Below are positions 26,651 through 34,699 of a stretch of 64,000 nucleotides of DNA, in pieces (the first letter of the stretch is position 1; every line of letters begins with the position of its first letter). The stretch lies in IMG/VR virus record IMGVR_UViG_3300020021_000004, positions 1-64,000 of that record; one strand, written 5' to 3'. The position numbers and the translations under genes were made by a program. Under the pieces are notes generated by a model. It was given only the letters and a program-made list of their open reading frames with translations, did not search any database and had not been told where the DNA came from. This DNA comes from a virus.

Positions 26651-27828
26651 CCGATCCTCTCGTACGAATCGTTACGACCCTCAAGAATAGGGTGGGTCTC
26701 GAAGAAGAGGTCGCTAGCGACAGCCTTGATGCCAGGACCGCCGTCAGCCGTCGTCTGTGACATCTTGGAAATGGTGAGGGGGAGCGGGACGTGAGCCTCC
26801 CAATCGGCTCGAAGCTGTACCGACAAGGACGCCTGGTAGAAGAACTCCTCGCCCGTCTCGTCCGCGATCTCCTCTGCCTCGCCGCCCATCGAGACATCCA
26901 GGATCTCGATACCCTCAAACTCCAAGCGCTCTTTCTTGTGAGCCCAGAGGTACATCATCGTCAGGTCCGCGATCTCCTCCATCTGCACGGTGTCCCGTGA
27001 GATGACATCGAGATCGAACGACACTTCGAACTTGCCGCCAAACGCTTTGGCGGCGTCCACTCGGTCCTGGTACACAACAACCGCTACCTTCTGCTTGTCC
27101 TCGGCACGCTTACCGAAAGCCAGCACCACACCAGGAAGCGTCGTCGAGTCCGGGGTATTCCAATAGAAGGGGATGGGACCCAACGTGGCGCCGGGGTAGC
27201 GATAGTCAGCCGAAAGCGTCGAGCCCTTCCCGAAGTTCGTCAGTAGGGTGATGGCTCCCGTTTCGTAGTCGACCGAGTAGTCGGTGTTTTCCTTCAGGAG
27301 GAAGTTGCGGTTCTCGTAAAGCCGAAGCGTTTCCCGGACAGGGATCTGCTGAAGCTGCGCCTCCCGCTCGACGCCCGTCTGAAACATCAAGACGGGCTCT
27401 TCCGTGACGGTCAGCAACGGGTCGACCATGAAGGCCCCCTGCTCGCCCGGGTCCGTAGGAGCCTTCACGATCTCCACGTAATAGACGCCAGGAGCGGTCG
27501 GCATGCCTCCGAACTTCTGCACCGTCTTCAGGTCCTCACGGACCCACTCGAGCGGATAAGCGGGCTGGCCCACGTAAGCCAACATGACGTGGCTCTGGAT
27601 GATGCCCACGTAATTGTCGGCCGCCAACGCCACCTTGTTAGCGCTCGAACCCTTCACCACAATGCCGAACTGAGGCCGTTCACTGAACGAGAAGCGGTTC
27701 TGAATGAAAGGCGTGATCTTGCGATAAACTGGGTGACGCCCGAAGCTATCCTTCAGCTCCAAGATCAACCTTCGCTTCAGCGAGTGGACGAGGTAATAAT
27801 ACACCTCAGCCGCCTTCGTGTTCTTCAA
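26647..27828 (-). CDS. Tail terminator/neck-like structural protein, 393 aa
   Basis: The first ~60 residues are helical (AAEVYYYLVHSLKRRLILELKD). The centre is beta-rich with a repeated TDYSVDYETGAITLLTNF type strand-turn-strand. The last ~150 residues (VAVVVYQDRVDAAKAFGGKFEVSFDLDVI, MMYLWAHKKERLEFEGIEIL) resemble tail-terminator proteins that cap the tube and sheath. It sits between the actin-like gene (23-nt overlap) and the sheath gene cluster. The role is inferred from fold-like features and gene order. Confidence 0.5.
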   Translation of the reverse strand: MKNTKAAEVYYYLVHSLKRRLILELKDSFGRHPVYRKITPFIQNRFSFSERPQFGIVVKGSSANKVALAADNYVGIIQSHVMLAYVGQPAYPLEWVREDLKTVQKFGGMPTAPGVYYVEIVKAPTDPGEQGAFMVDPLLTVTEEPVLMFQTGVEREAQLQQIPVRETLRLYENRNFLLKENTDYSVDYETGAITLLTNFGKGSTLSADYRYPGATLGPIPFYWNTPDSTTLPGVVLAFGKRAEDKQKVAVVVYQDRVDAAKAFGGKFEVSFDLDVISRDTVQMEEIADLTMMYLWAHKKERLEFEGIEILDVSMGGEAEEIADETGEEFFYQASLSVQLRADWEAHVPLPLTISKMSQTTADGGPGIKAVASDLFFETHPILEGRNDSYERIG

Positions 27829-28819
27829 GGGCTAGCACGAGCATGCCCTCCGCCACCGCTTGCAAGGGATCCTTGGCTTGACGGACTTCAGTGATCTGGA
27901 TCGGGAATTTCTTCCGGACTAGTTCGAACTCTTCCCTAAAGATGTCCATGAAGCCCTCGGCTTTCGTGGTCCCTCCCGATACGATGAACGGAATGGGTTC
28001 CGGGAGTGAAACATCGTTCGACACCTTCTTGAATTGAGCGGCGATGTTTTGGAGGCTGTAGTTGATGAGCGAGCGAACGTAGAGCACGATCGCCTGTTCC
28101 TCACGGCCCGCGGGAGCCAAAAGGTTGATGCCCTTCTCTTTGACGGCACACATCTGACTCGCCGTCTTACCGACCGCCTTAGCCGATTGTGCGTCGATCC
28201 AGTCACCGCCACGAGCGAGAGCGAACTCCATGCCCTTGCTGGCTTGGTAGCTCAAAGCGATATTGGCCATACCGGCTCCAAAGCTCACGGCGAGACCCGA
28301 AAAGGTCTCGTCAGCGCATTGGCTGTAAATGATAGCCATCGCCTCATTCATCGGGTGAGCGTTGTAGCCCCGGTCCCGGATGATCTTTCGAAAGACTTCC
28401 GTGTGGAAGATGACGTCCTGAGAAGGGTCGTCGATAGGAGGAGCAGGCACGCTGTAGAAGCAGTGCTCCCCTTCTTCGGAGGGTTCGTCGAGGACGTTAT
28501 GGACCAGCAGACCTAGGATGGCTTGAGCATCCATCTCACCAGCAGAGATCACGCCTCGGCTGAGGGGACGGCGAGCCTCTCGTTTGAAGAGGTTGGCCAT
28601 CGTAAGGGCTGAGTCACCGAGGACAACCAAGTTGCCGTCCTGCTCGATGTAGTTCACCTTCGACATCTTGAGGGAGCGCTTGGCATCCATCTCCAAGTCG
28701 AGGAAGGCGTCTCGGACACGCTTGTAGGCCGTCTTGCCGCTCTTCTTGCGGGCAGAGACAATGTTCATCGTCCCGATGTCGAGGCCCACCCCCAACTGGT
28801 CTTGCTCAGCTTTGCTCAT
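27806..28819 (-). CDS. Actin-like ATPase (MreB/ParM/Alp type), 337 aa
   Basis: The actin/Hsp70 nucleotide pocket is visible in order: phosphate-1 VGLDIGTMNIVSA (11-23), a connect-type segment HPMNEAMAIIYSQ (155-167), phosphate-2 LAVSFGAGMANIALS (176-190), and the adenosine motif FIVSGGTTKAEGF (278-290). Length fits bacterial and phage actins (320-350 aa). Known phage actins move or segregate phage DNA; here the gene lies among neck and sheath genes instead of replication genes. Phosphate-2 has Ser where many actins have Asp, so polymerisation or hydrolysis may be altered. The leader shares ATCAGAGGAAAT (28825-28836) with the glycosyltransferase-fusion gene. Fold assignment is strong; biological role open. 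Confidence 0.85.
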   Translation of the reverse strand: MSKAEQDQLGVGLDIGTMNIVSARKKSGKTAYKRVRDAFLDLEMDAKRSLKMSKVNYIEQDGNLVVLGDSALTMANLFKREARRPLSRGVISAGEMDAQAILGLLVHNVLDEPSEEGEHCFYSVPAPPIDDPSQDVIFHTEVFRKIIRDRGYNAHPMNEAMAIIYSQCADETFSGLAVSFGAGMANIALSYQASKGMEFALARGGDWIDAQSAKAVGKTASQMCAVKEKGINLLAPAGREEQAIVLYVRSLINYSLQNIAAQFKKVSNDVSLPEPIPFIVSGGTTKAEGFMDIFREEFELVRKKFPIQITEVRQAKDPLQAVAEGMLVLALEEHEGG

Positions 28820-28850
28820 TTTGAATTTCCTCTGATCTGTGTTTCTGATT

Positions 28851-29507
28851 TCAGCCGCGGTTGTAGCTGTAGATCGCGACTGGTGGAGCTGTGAGGGCCT
28901 CAGGAGTCCCCCGCTGCTGAAGCAAGTAGACGAAGCCCTCGTGCTTGTCCGCTACCCCTTCAAGCAGATTTGAAGTGCCGTGTGTCAACGCATCGGCACT
29001 ATCGAAAGCCGCTATCACAAGGCCCACGAGCCTTAGAATGGCTAGCTCACCCCGAAGGCTCGACGACACCATCTCGTCCGGAGTGCTGGGCTGCCCGCAT
29101 TGCTGCACGAACGTCAAAGCAAGGGATGCCTGCACGTGCGCCAAGATGGCCGGCTTACCTAGCCCCACCATACGTTCCGCCACCTGGTCGATGAACTCCA
29201 AGGACTCGTTGTACAGCCGCTCGAAGAGCAGGTGGTCGGCATAGAAGGCTCGACCCTTGGTGCTCCAGTGATGGGTCTGGTGCAAAAGAGCCGCTCCCTG
29301 AAGGGCACCCAGGAGAGATGTCATGGACGCCCCTTCAGGAACCGCAGCCACTTTGGCGCTCTTGACGAACGCCTTGATGTCGGACCGTTGCTTCGAGCTG
29401 AGGACCACCGGCTGATAGGGCATTCCCGGCAAATAGGGCGGCCCGTGCCTGAGGGCGTCGTATTCGGTCGGGGTGTGCCAAAGCACTCGGGAGGTCTCGT
29501 CGTCCAT
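28851..29507 (-). CDS. Dps/ferritin-like protein, 218 aa
   Basis: The segment THHWSTKGRAFYADHLLFE followed by LYNESLEFIDQVAERMVGLG (residues 78-117) is a close match to the Dps signature, with H80, H92, D107 and E111 where Dps has its inter-subunit ferroxidase ligands. A second helix pair (~130-175) completes a four-helix bundle. The ~60-residue N-terminal extension (Pro/Tyr-rich) and a C-terminal tail beyond ~195 are unlike typical 160-170-aa Dps. Dps binds DNA and oxidises iron; in a phage it could protect or compact DNA, or be an adapted structural bundle. It lies directly upstream of the actin-like gene. Confidence 0.75.
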   Translation of the reverse strand: MDDETSRVLWHTPTEYDALRHGPPYLPGMPYQPVVLSSKQRSDIKAFVKSAKVAAVPEGASMTSLLGALQGAALLHQTHHWSTKGRAFYADHLLFERLYNESLEFIDQVAERMVGLGKPAILAHVQASLALTFVQQCGQPSTPDEMVSSSLRGELAILRLVGLVIAAFDSADALTHGTSNLLEGVADKHEGFVYLLQQRGTPEALTAPPVAIYSYNRG

Positions 29508-29533
29508 CTGCTAACCTCGATCCATCAAAAGAA

Positions 29534-30088
29534 TCAGCCTGCCGAGCCCTTTCGGAGCTGGCGGAGCTTGCTCCGGGCGTCTGAAACGCTGTCGCCTTCC
29601 GAGAGCACTTCCTGCACACGGATCTGCACATCTCCCGTGGGGGCGACCGTATCGGGAAGGAACATCGGAATCTCCCCGCCCACCACCTCAGAAACCGGCT
29701 GGACCGCCACGGTGGAAACGGCTTGAAGGGTCACCTGCTGAGTCCCCATCTTGGTTACCGCAGCCGCCAAGGCGCCCACCTGCTTGGCCATATCGTTCAC
29801 GCTCTGCTGAAGCGCGGTGCTCTGCTGGGTGGACTTCATCAGGGCTTCCCGGAGCTGACGATTCTCGTCTTCCAGGACCCCCTTCTGATCTTGAGGTTTG
29901 CCGGTATGCATGGTGTTCAACATCTGAAAAATAGCCTTGCTGCCGATAGCCCTGTGGAGATCTGTTGAGTTCAAAACCTGATCGGCAGGGATGAAGGTCG
30001 GGATCTGATGGTGCACCATCACTTGGATGTCAGGGATCAGCAGTGACCCTGTAGTGGTCTTCGTAACTGTGATGCCGCCGTCACTCAT
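29534..30088 (-). CDS. Unknown coiled-coil protein, 184 aa
   Basis: Not recognised. Residues ~15-40 hold a short beta part (GSLLIPDIQVMVHHQIPTFI). Residues ~75-120 are a Gln/Leu heptad-rich coiled coil (ENRQLREALMKSTQQSTAL...). A disordered Val/Pro segment and a final charged helix follow. It overlaps the upstream gene by 4 nt and precedes the Dps-like gene by 26 nt, so all are likely cotranscribed. It might be a small neck or collar component or an adaptor. Confidence 0.6.
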   Translation of the reverse strand: MSDGGITVTKTTTGSLLIPDIQVMVHHQIPTFIPADQVLNSTDLHRAIGSKAIFQMLNTMHTGKPQDQKGVLEDENRQLREALMKSTQQSTALQQSVNDMAKQVGALAAAVTKMGTQQVTLQAVSTVAVQPVSEVVGGEIPMFLPDTVAPTGDVQIRVQEVLSEGDSVSDARSKLRQLRKGSAG

Positions 30089-30585
30089 CTGGACCCCATC
30101 GAAGCCCTAAGCTTCCGTTGAATTTCTTTCGTCAGTCGCTTCTTGATGATCTCGCGAGCACTCTTGCGAGCCCTCTCGAGAATCGTCGAAGGCTGACGCC
30201 CGGGGTGGTACCAACGTCCCCGAGACATCGACCGTGGAGTAGCGCTCCGAAAGATCAGCTCGCCGTTGTCGAGGATGATGGGGATCGGACGTTTGGCTTT
30301 AGTGAGCCAGACCATTTGCTGCTTCTTCTGACCCTCAATCAAAGGGAAGAAGGCCGGATGCTTGGCAATGATCCGAACACTGTTGGTGCCGACCTTCGTT
30401 CCAATACCTGCCGCCAAGGCTCTCTTGGCTCGAGAAGAGAAGGCCGACTTCTGGACCTCGTCCCGGACGGCTTTCAGAATCTCGCGCTGCACACTCTGAA
30501 GAACCTTCTTCGTGCTGATCTCACCCCCGCCGTTGGTCGAAACCAACGGCTTGAGGTTGATGCGAAAGATGGGTGGGACGAACAT
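30085..30585 (-). CDS. Tail completion / HK97 gp10-like protein, 166 aa
   Basis: The protein is small and basic, with an N-terminal beta strand (MFVPPIFRINLKPLV), long amphipathic helices rich in Arg/Lys, and GRWYHPGRQPSTILERARKSA near the C-terminus, a pattern common to HK97-gp10-like head-tail joining proteins (a WYHPG-type turn then a terminal helix). I chose the ATG at 30585, which overlaps the endonuclease stop as TGATG; an in-frame ATG at 30615 adds ten residues inside the endonuclease gene. Confidence 0.6.
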   Translation of the reverse strand: MFVPPIFRINLKPLVSTNGGGEISTKKVLQSVQREILKAVRDEVQKSAFSSRAKRALAAGIGTKVGTNSVRIIAKHPAFFPLIEGQKKQQMVWLTKAKRPIPIILDNGELIFRSATPRSMSRGRWYHPGRQPSTILERARKSAREIIKKRLTKEIQRKLRASMGSR

Positions 30586-31601
30586 CAAGCCCACCGTTCC
30601 GTAAGCGGGTGCCACAAACGAAGGAGTCGTCGTTTCTCAGCACGGACGTCGGAGACCACCCCCAATAAGTGATCTAGGGCCCACCCACTTTTAAGCTCTG
30701 TCTCTGAGTATCGTATTACCGAGTACCCGAGAGCATAGTAGGCTTCTGCTGTAAGGGTGTCGTCCTGAACACGTCGAGCAGCATCTCCGAAGGCAAACCG
30801 AGGGCCATGGAAGGCTTCCCCGTCGCACAACACTACAATCTTATGCAGCCCTAGATCAATCTTGAGGTCGGCCTCACGAGGAACAAGAGTCCCTTGAATG
30901 GGTACAGCTTGCCAAACATTCAGAATAGGGTGTAGGCCGTGCTTTGAGAGGGCCTCAGCAAAGTCTGCCTCAAGCTTACAAGTCCCCCCATACAAGCGTT
31001 TGAGCCGAGCCGCCTTTGCTGAAGGAGCCAAACGTGCGTAATTCTTATGAGCAACACTTAAGTTGATCCGCCCAACAGAAGACTTCCGCTCTTGACTCCA
31101 CTTGAAGTAGCCTGCCACCCCCAAGATGTCTTCGGCAATTGTTCGAAAAACTTTGTAGGTCAGACCTAAGTCTCGCAGGACACCTTGAACAGGAGTCGTA
31201 GTTTGAAGCAAACCCCGTACGGCTTCGTAGGTGTTGTCTCCTCGGGACCATTTGAACTGAAGGTCGTTCAAACCCACCCATCGAGCTTTGGAAGAAACTC
31301 TCACCCTAACATCGGCCGAAATCTCAGGCTTCCATTCCTCATAAGCCTTCTTACCCAAGAGTAGGTATTGAGACTCACAACGAGGACACCGCTTTGAGTG
31401 CTGCTCGGCCTTTGAGCTTACGGCCCAGACACCTCCACACTTTCTGCATCGAAGGGTTGCCCTGTACTGTTGTCTCCAAGCCAACCAATCTGCTTTAAGC
31501 AGCAGGTGTGAAGAATCCGAATTGTGACGAAGGTGGCCTGCCAACCCACGATAATTGTGGATCATTTTAGCACATACCCGACACGGCCCTAAAAATTGCA
31601 T
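30585..31601 (-). CDS. Free-standing homing endonuclease with zinc fingers and Vsr-like nuclease domain, 338 aa
   Basis: N-terminus: C2H2-type finger (CRVC, then HLRHNSDSSH) and a four-Cys knuckle (CRKC, CPRC). Middle: helical DNA-binding region (VQGVLRDLGLTYKVFRTIAED). C-terminus (~215-325): restriction-like fold with LEADFAEALSKHGL, READLKIDLGLHKIVVLCDGEAFHGP and GYSVIRYSETEL, the layout of the Vsr/EDxHD group such as I-Bth0305I. It overlaps the upstream structural gene by 35 nt and ends exactly at the next start, so it occupies a junction between two structural genes. Codon use looks more A/T-rich than neighbours, a sign of transfer. Confidence 0.8.
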   Translation of the reverse strand: MQFLGPCRVCAKMIHNYRGLAGHLRHNSDSSHLLLKADWLAWRQQYRATLRCRKCGGVWAVSSKAEQHSKRCPRCESQYLLLGKKAYEEWKPEISADVRVRVSSKARWVGLNDLQFKWSRGDNTYEAVRGLLQTTTPVQGVLRDLGLTYKVFRTIAEDILGVAGYFKWSQERKSSVGRINLSVAHKNYARLAPSAKAARLKRLYGGTCKLEADFAEALSKHGLHPILNVWQAVPIQGTLVPREADLKIDLGLHKIVVLCDGEAFHGPRFAFGDAARRVQDDTLTAEAYYALGYSVIRYSETELKSGWALDHLLGVVSDVRAEKRRLLRLWHPLTERWA

Positions 31602-32991
31602 CTACAATATGCGGGGCAAAAAGGAGAATACCGTAGGTGATGTTCTCCCAGGCGATGGTGCGGCCTCTCAGCTCACGTTCATCCGGGATGTTGGTTTTGT
31701 CAGTGATCTGAGCCGGAGAGTTAGCCGGGGGTACTGCCGCGTTGACCTGATTGGCCAAGTGCCGACTCGGGTTGTCGATCGGTACCCTGTATCGGATGTC
31801 CTTCTCGTCGAGATGGCCGAGCATCCCGTTCTGCTGAAGGACCATCCCACGGTTGGTCTGCACCTGTACGGCTCCAACGCTGTACCGCTCACCGTTGAGC
31901 TTCACCACGAAGTCTCGTTGGGACAGTAGGGGCGAAGGGCCCGTCCAGAAGTCGTACGTGTGTTCGACCGTGCGGCCCGTGTCTTTTTGCGAGATCTTCT
32001 TCTCCCCGTTGTCGGGAGCCAGAAGGATGTCGTAAGGGCCTTCGTAGCCGCCGAGGATGCCCGTGCCGTAACATTTGAGGCAGTCGTTGAGAGGCTGTTG
32101 ATTGGTGGCCGCGTAAAAGCAAGAGCAGGTAACGCCTACTTGCTTGCGGATGTAGAGCTTCACCCGCTCCCCACCCTGTTCAAGGATCCAACGATTCCTT
32201 CGAACGCCTTCACGCCAAATATAGTCGATTTTCTCGATCTCGTAGCTCGAGGTGAAGGCTGCCCTGTCCAGGGGCGTCTCCAAAAGCTCCGTGGGATCGT
32301 TGGGCCCACGCTCAGACGCAATGAGGTGACCTACCGTCGTCAGGCGGTAGAAGACCCGCTGCACCAAGTCGGTCCGCAAGAACGACCGTGTATGGCGATA
32401 CGTTACCGTCACCGTCGTTCCTGGATCAGGCAGCACACTCGGGTCCCGGGTCTGAAGACCTACGTTGGGGTAATGATTGGGGTCGATTTCAATCTCCCCC
32501 GCCTCACCCAGGATGCTGAGAATCTTCACCGTCACGCCGTCGATACGGACCTCCACGTCCTCCACGTTTGACGTAGGAAGCTTTTGCGAGCCCTCTTTGA
32601 CGATGGGATAGCGAGTCGTCCGAAAGACGTACCGGGGCGCCTCTAGCTCAGCTGCGGCACCGAAGCCCCGCATGAGCCACTGGTCGTCCGTCACTTCTTC
32701 GTCGATCACCAAGACGTTGTCGGTCCGATCCCGCATGAAATTCGCTCCAAGCGGGTACTCGTTCACCCTGTCGTAGGGCCCGAACTCAGAGTCAAAGCTT
32801 CGGTAGATGTTGACCCCACAGATCTGGAACCTGCCGTTCAGGGCCATATCTGAGGGATCGGTCCACACTAGGTCGAAAACACCAGGCTGATACCCGCTCG
32901 TGAGGAACAGGTTCAAAGGTGGAACTGGCCAAGGAGTCTTGGTCAGTTCCAGCAATGACGGCTCGCGGTCCCGATTTGAAGCGTAGGACAT
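31567..32991 (-). CDS. Virion structural protein (neck/adaptor-like), 474 aa
   Basis: The N-terminal half reads as fibronectin/Ig-like strands (PPLNLFLTSGYQPGVFDLVWTDP; FQICGVNIYRSFD). A mid part has repeated beta units. A zinc-binding-like cluster (CSCFYA, then CLKCYGTG) lies near residues 300-325, followed by IGD-like strands and a hydrophobic C-terminus (ILLFAPHIVDAIF). Position between the 120-aa gene and tail completion genes suggests a neck component. The last 35 nt overlap the homing endonuclease start, so the present C-terminus may have been altered by the insertion. Confidence 0.6.
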   Translation of the reverse strand: MSYASNRDREPSLLELTKTPWPVPPLNLFLTSGYQPGVFDLVWTDPSDMALNGRFQICGVNIYRSFDSEFGPYDRVNEYPLGANFMRDRTDNVLVIDEEVTDDQWLMRGFGAAAELEAPRYVFRTTRYPIVKEGSQKLPTSNVEDVEVRIDGVTVKILSILGEAGEIEIDPNHYPNVGLQTRDPSVLPDPGTTVTVTYRHTRSFLRTDLVQRVFYRLTTVGHLIASERGPNDPTELLETPLDRAAFTSSYEIEKIDYIWREGVRRNRWILEQGGERVKLYIRKQVGVTCSCFYAATNQQPLNDCLKCYGTGILGGYEGPYDILLAPDNGEKKISQKDTGRTVEHTYDFWTGPSPLLSQRDFVVKLNGERYSVGAVQVQTNRGMVLQQNGMLGHLDEKDIRYRVPIDNPSRHLANQVNAAVPPANSPAQITDKTNIPDERELRGRTIAWENITYGILLFAPHIVDAIFRAVSGMC

Positions 32992-33018
32992 CTTACCAGA
33001 TGCCTTCCAAGAAGGGGA

Positions 33019-33330
33019 TTAGACGGCCACGGCAGGGGGCGGCACGGGGGCCGTGTCGTCCGCCGTGCGCGTGATCTTGCCCGTCCGGGCGTCGATCTCG
33101 ACCTGCACGTTAGGCGCGATACCCCGCTCCACGAGGAATCCCTCGAAGAGTCGGTTGCGTTGGTCATCGAGCTTCTTCACCCCAGCTAGCAGCTGGATCT
33201 TGTCCTGCTCCAACGAAAGCAGGGTGTCGGCGAATCGCTGTCGGGCTTCCTGTACTCGGCGAAGCTGTTCAAGAGTTTCGGAGTCTACAGGGTCCTCGAT
33301 TGTCAGAGGACGTTTCTCGGCTTGGCTCAT
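33019..33330 (-). CDS. Unknown coiled-coil protein, 103 aa
   Basis: Start set at ATG 33330, which has AAGGAG (33337-33342) 6-7 nt upstream; the frame continues to 33381 but that piece lies in a hairpin. Residues ~15-60 are a Gln/Leu/Arg coiled coil (LEQLRRVQEARQRFADTLL). The rest is a small beta part (VQVEIDARTGKITR) and a Pro/Val tail. The helix-then-strand layout resembles small phage head-tail or chaperone proteins, without certainty. Its translation start is buried in the stem described separately. Confidence 0.65.
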   Translation of the reverse strand: MSQAEKRPLTIEDPVDSETLEQLRRVQEARQRFADTLLSLEQDKIQLLAGVKKLDDQRNRLFEGFLVERGIAPNVQVEIDARTGKITRTADDTAPVPPPAVAV

Positions 33331-33382
33331 TTGGCTCTCCTTTTCATCTGCCCTTCCCAAAGGGAGGGGATGAAGAGCCAAA
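33330..33382 (-). promoter_or_regulatory. Start-codon-sequestering stem-loop before the 103-aa gene
   Basis: 33330-33338 pairs perfectly with 33374-33382 (9 bp) and 33344-33348 with 33369-33373 (5 bp, continuous on one arm), then a GC-rich top near 33351-33369. The Shine-Dalgarno bases fall partly in the stem and partly in a 5-nt bulge (33339-33343), and the A of the ATG is the first base of the stem. This looks like a translational switch: the site opens only when the ribosome, a protein or an RNA disturbs the stem. Confidence 0.7.
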
Positions 33383-33394
33383 TCGATAAAAGGA

Positions 33395-33688
33395 CTAGTC
33401 GATCGAAGCGCGGGCTAACCTGCGGTAATGCCTCGAAAGGACTTGCAGGAACTGCTCGAACTGCACCAAATCGATGTCGTGCTTTTGCAGCAAGCGAACC
33501 CGGCGGTCATCCTCGTTGATGTTTGGACAGTCTTTGCGATGGCGATAATGGGCTCGTTGGCAGACCGCACACACCCCAAGCTGCCCCCGTCGTTGGACAC
33601 ACCCTCGCTGGTGGGCTCGAAGTTCAGGGTGGGTCGTGGCCTGAAAACCACAAATGCATGATCCCGTCACCCCTCGGACATACACCAA
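33395..33688 (-). CDS. Small zinc-finger protein, about 97 aa
   Basis: Residues ~10-30 form a C2H2-like finger (CICGF, then HPELRAHQRGC); residues ~39-55 hold CAVC and HYRHRKDC, a second Cys/His cluster. The C-terminus is a helix (VQFEQFLQVLSRHYRRLARA). The start is unclear: TTG at 33688, GTG at 33685 or GTG at 33670, with no good ribosome binding site. It could be a DNA- or RNA-binding regulator, or the remnant of a homing-endonuclease DNA-binding module, since similar fingers occur in the endonuclease at 30585-31601. Confidence 0.55.
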   Translation of the reverse strand: MVYVRGVTGSCICGFQATTHPELRAHQRGCVQRRGQLGVCAVCQRAHYRHRKDCPNINEDDRRVRLLQKHDIDLVQFEQFLQVLSRHYRRLARASID

Positions 33689-33764
33689 CGGACAGGATCA
33701 AGAATCCCACAAAACAAGGAATTCGTCTTGCCAAATACCCCTATGAAACCCGCTAGTTGGCGAA

Positions 33765-34664
33765 TCAGAATCCGATGAACTTCTGAGGGCTCAAGACACC
33801 CGCCCCCACGTAAGGGCCGAACGAACTTCTGATCCCAATTCCGAACCTGGGCTGCTGCAAACCGCCGATGATCTTCACCGTCTGCTTGGCACGTTCGAGC
33901 TGACTGTCGAACTGGTCCTTGACGGTCTGGAAGGCGCTCTCGTACTTGCTCGACTTATCGATGCTGAGACTGACGCCTCCGATGCTGTACTCGAACTCGT
34001 CAGCAATCCAGTTCGACATCAAGGCCAAGAAGGCGTACATCATCGCCCCGTTGAGGACCACAGTACGCCACTCTGGATAATTGCGAACCAAGATGTCGCA
34101 GTTGGGGATCGGCGTCCTAGGCGGAGCGGCCGACACCATGTCGAGACCGTTCTGCAAGTACTCCTGTAGCTCGTAGTCCTCCCAGATGTACCCGAATACC
34201 TTGTTGTACTGCCGGATCGTCTCTTCGTGAGCTGGCGGACGAAAGTGGTAATTTCGGTCGGGATTGTTGTCCCGAAGAAGGATGCGAAGCCGGCGGATGA
34301 GGTCGGTCTCGCAGGGTGTGAAGCACCCAGCCGCTCCGTTGCTGTCCGTCGCCTTATCGATGACGTTGAACTCTTGGACCACCTGATGAACAGGGCCCCC
34401 CACCATCTCACGGAAGGTCCAGCGAACGCGGTAGCTCCCCACGTTGGCGTCCAGCGGGATGATGACGCTTGCGTAATAGTGCCCCACACTGTCGTTGGCG
34501 GGATCTCGACGAGGGATGCCCAGGAGGGCCTCTTGACCTGTCGTGACATCGTAAAGCGCGTAGGTGATTTCCGACACGTTGGTCGGATGCCCCGCCGCGT
34601 TGTCGAGGCAAATATCGAGGTCCTTCGTACCGAGCTGCTGACCTCTGTAGAACGCTGTGGACAT
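33765..34664 (-). CDS. Neck/connector-like protein with N-terminal Ig-like domain, 299 aa
   Basis: Residues 1-~105 are an Ig-like beta domain (LGTKDLDICLDNAAG, SEITYALYDVTTG, VGHYYASVIIP, SYRVRWTFREMVGG) that also forms the C-terminal end of the giant repeat protein encoded next to it. Residues ~115-299 are a helical domain (LIRRLRILLRDNNPDRNYHF, then MMYAFLALMSNWIADEF) similar in style to head-tail connector proteins. The shared domain suggests both proteins attach to a common partner. The gap to the next gene (33689-33764) shows no clear terminator. Confidence 0.6.
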   Translation of the reverse strand: MSTAFYRGQQLGTKDLDICLDNAAGHPTNVSEITYALYDVTTGQEALLGIPRRDPANDSVGHYYASVIIPLDANVGSYRVRWTFREMVGGPVHQVVQEFNVIDKATDSNGAAGCFTPCETDLIRRLRILLRDNNPDRNYHFRPPAHEETIRQYNKVFGYIWEDYELQEYLQNGLDMVSAAPPRTPIPNCDILVRNYPEWRTVVLNGAMMYAFLALMSNWIADEFEYSIGGVSLSIDKSSKYESAFQTVKDQFDSQLERAKQTVKIIGGLQQPRFGIGIRSSFGPYVGAGVLSPQKFIGF

Positions 34665-34699
34665 GCTTCAATCCTCACGATCAATCAATAAAAAGGGCG

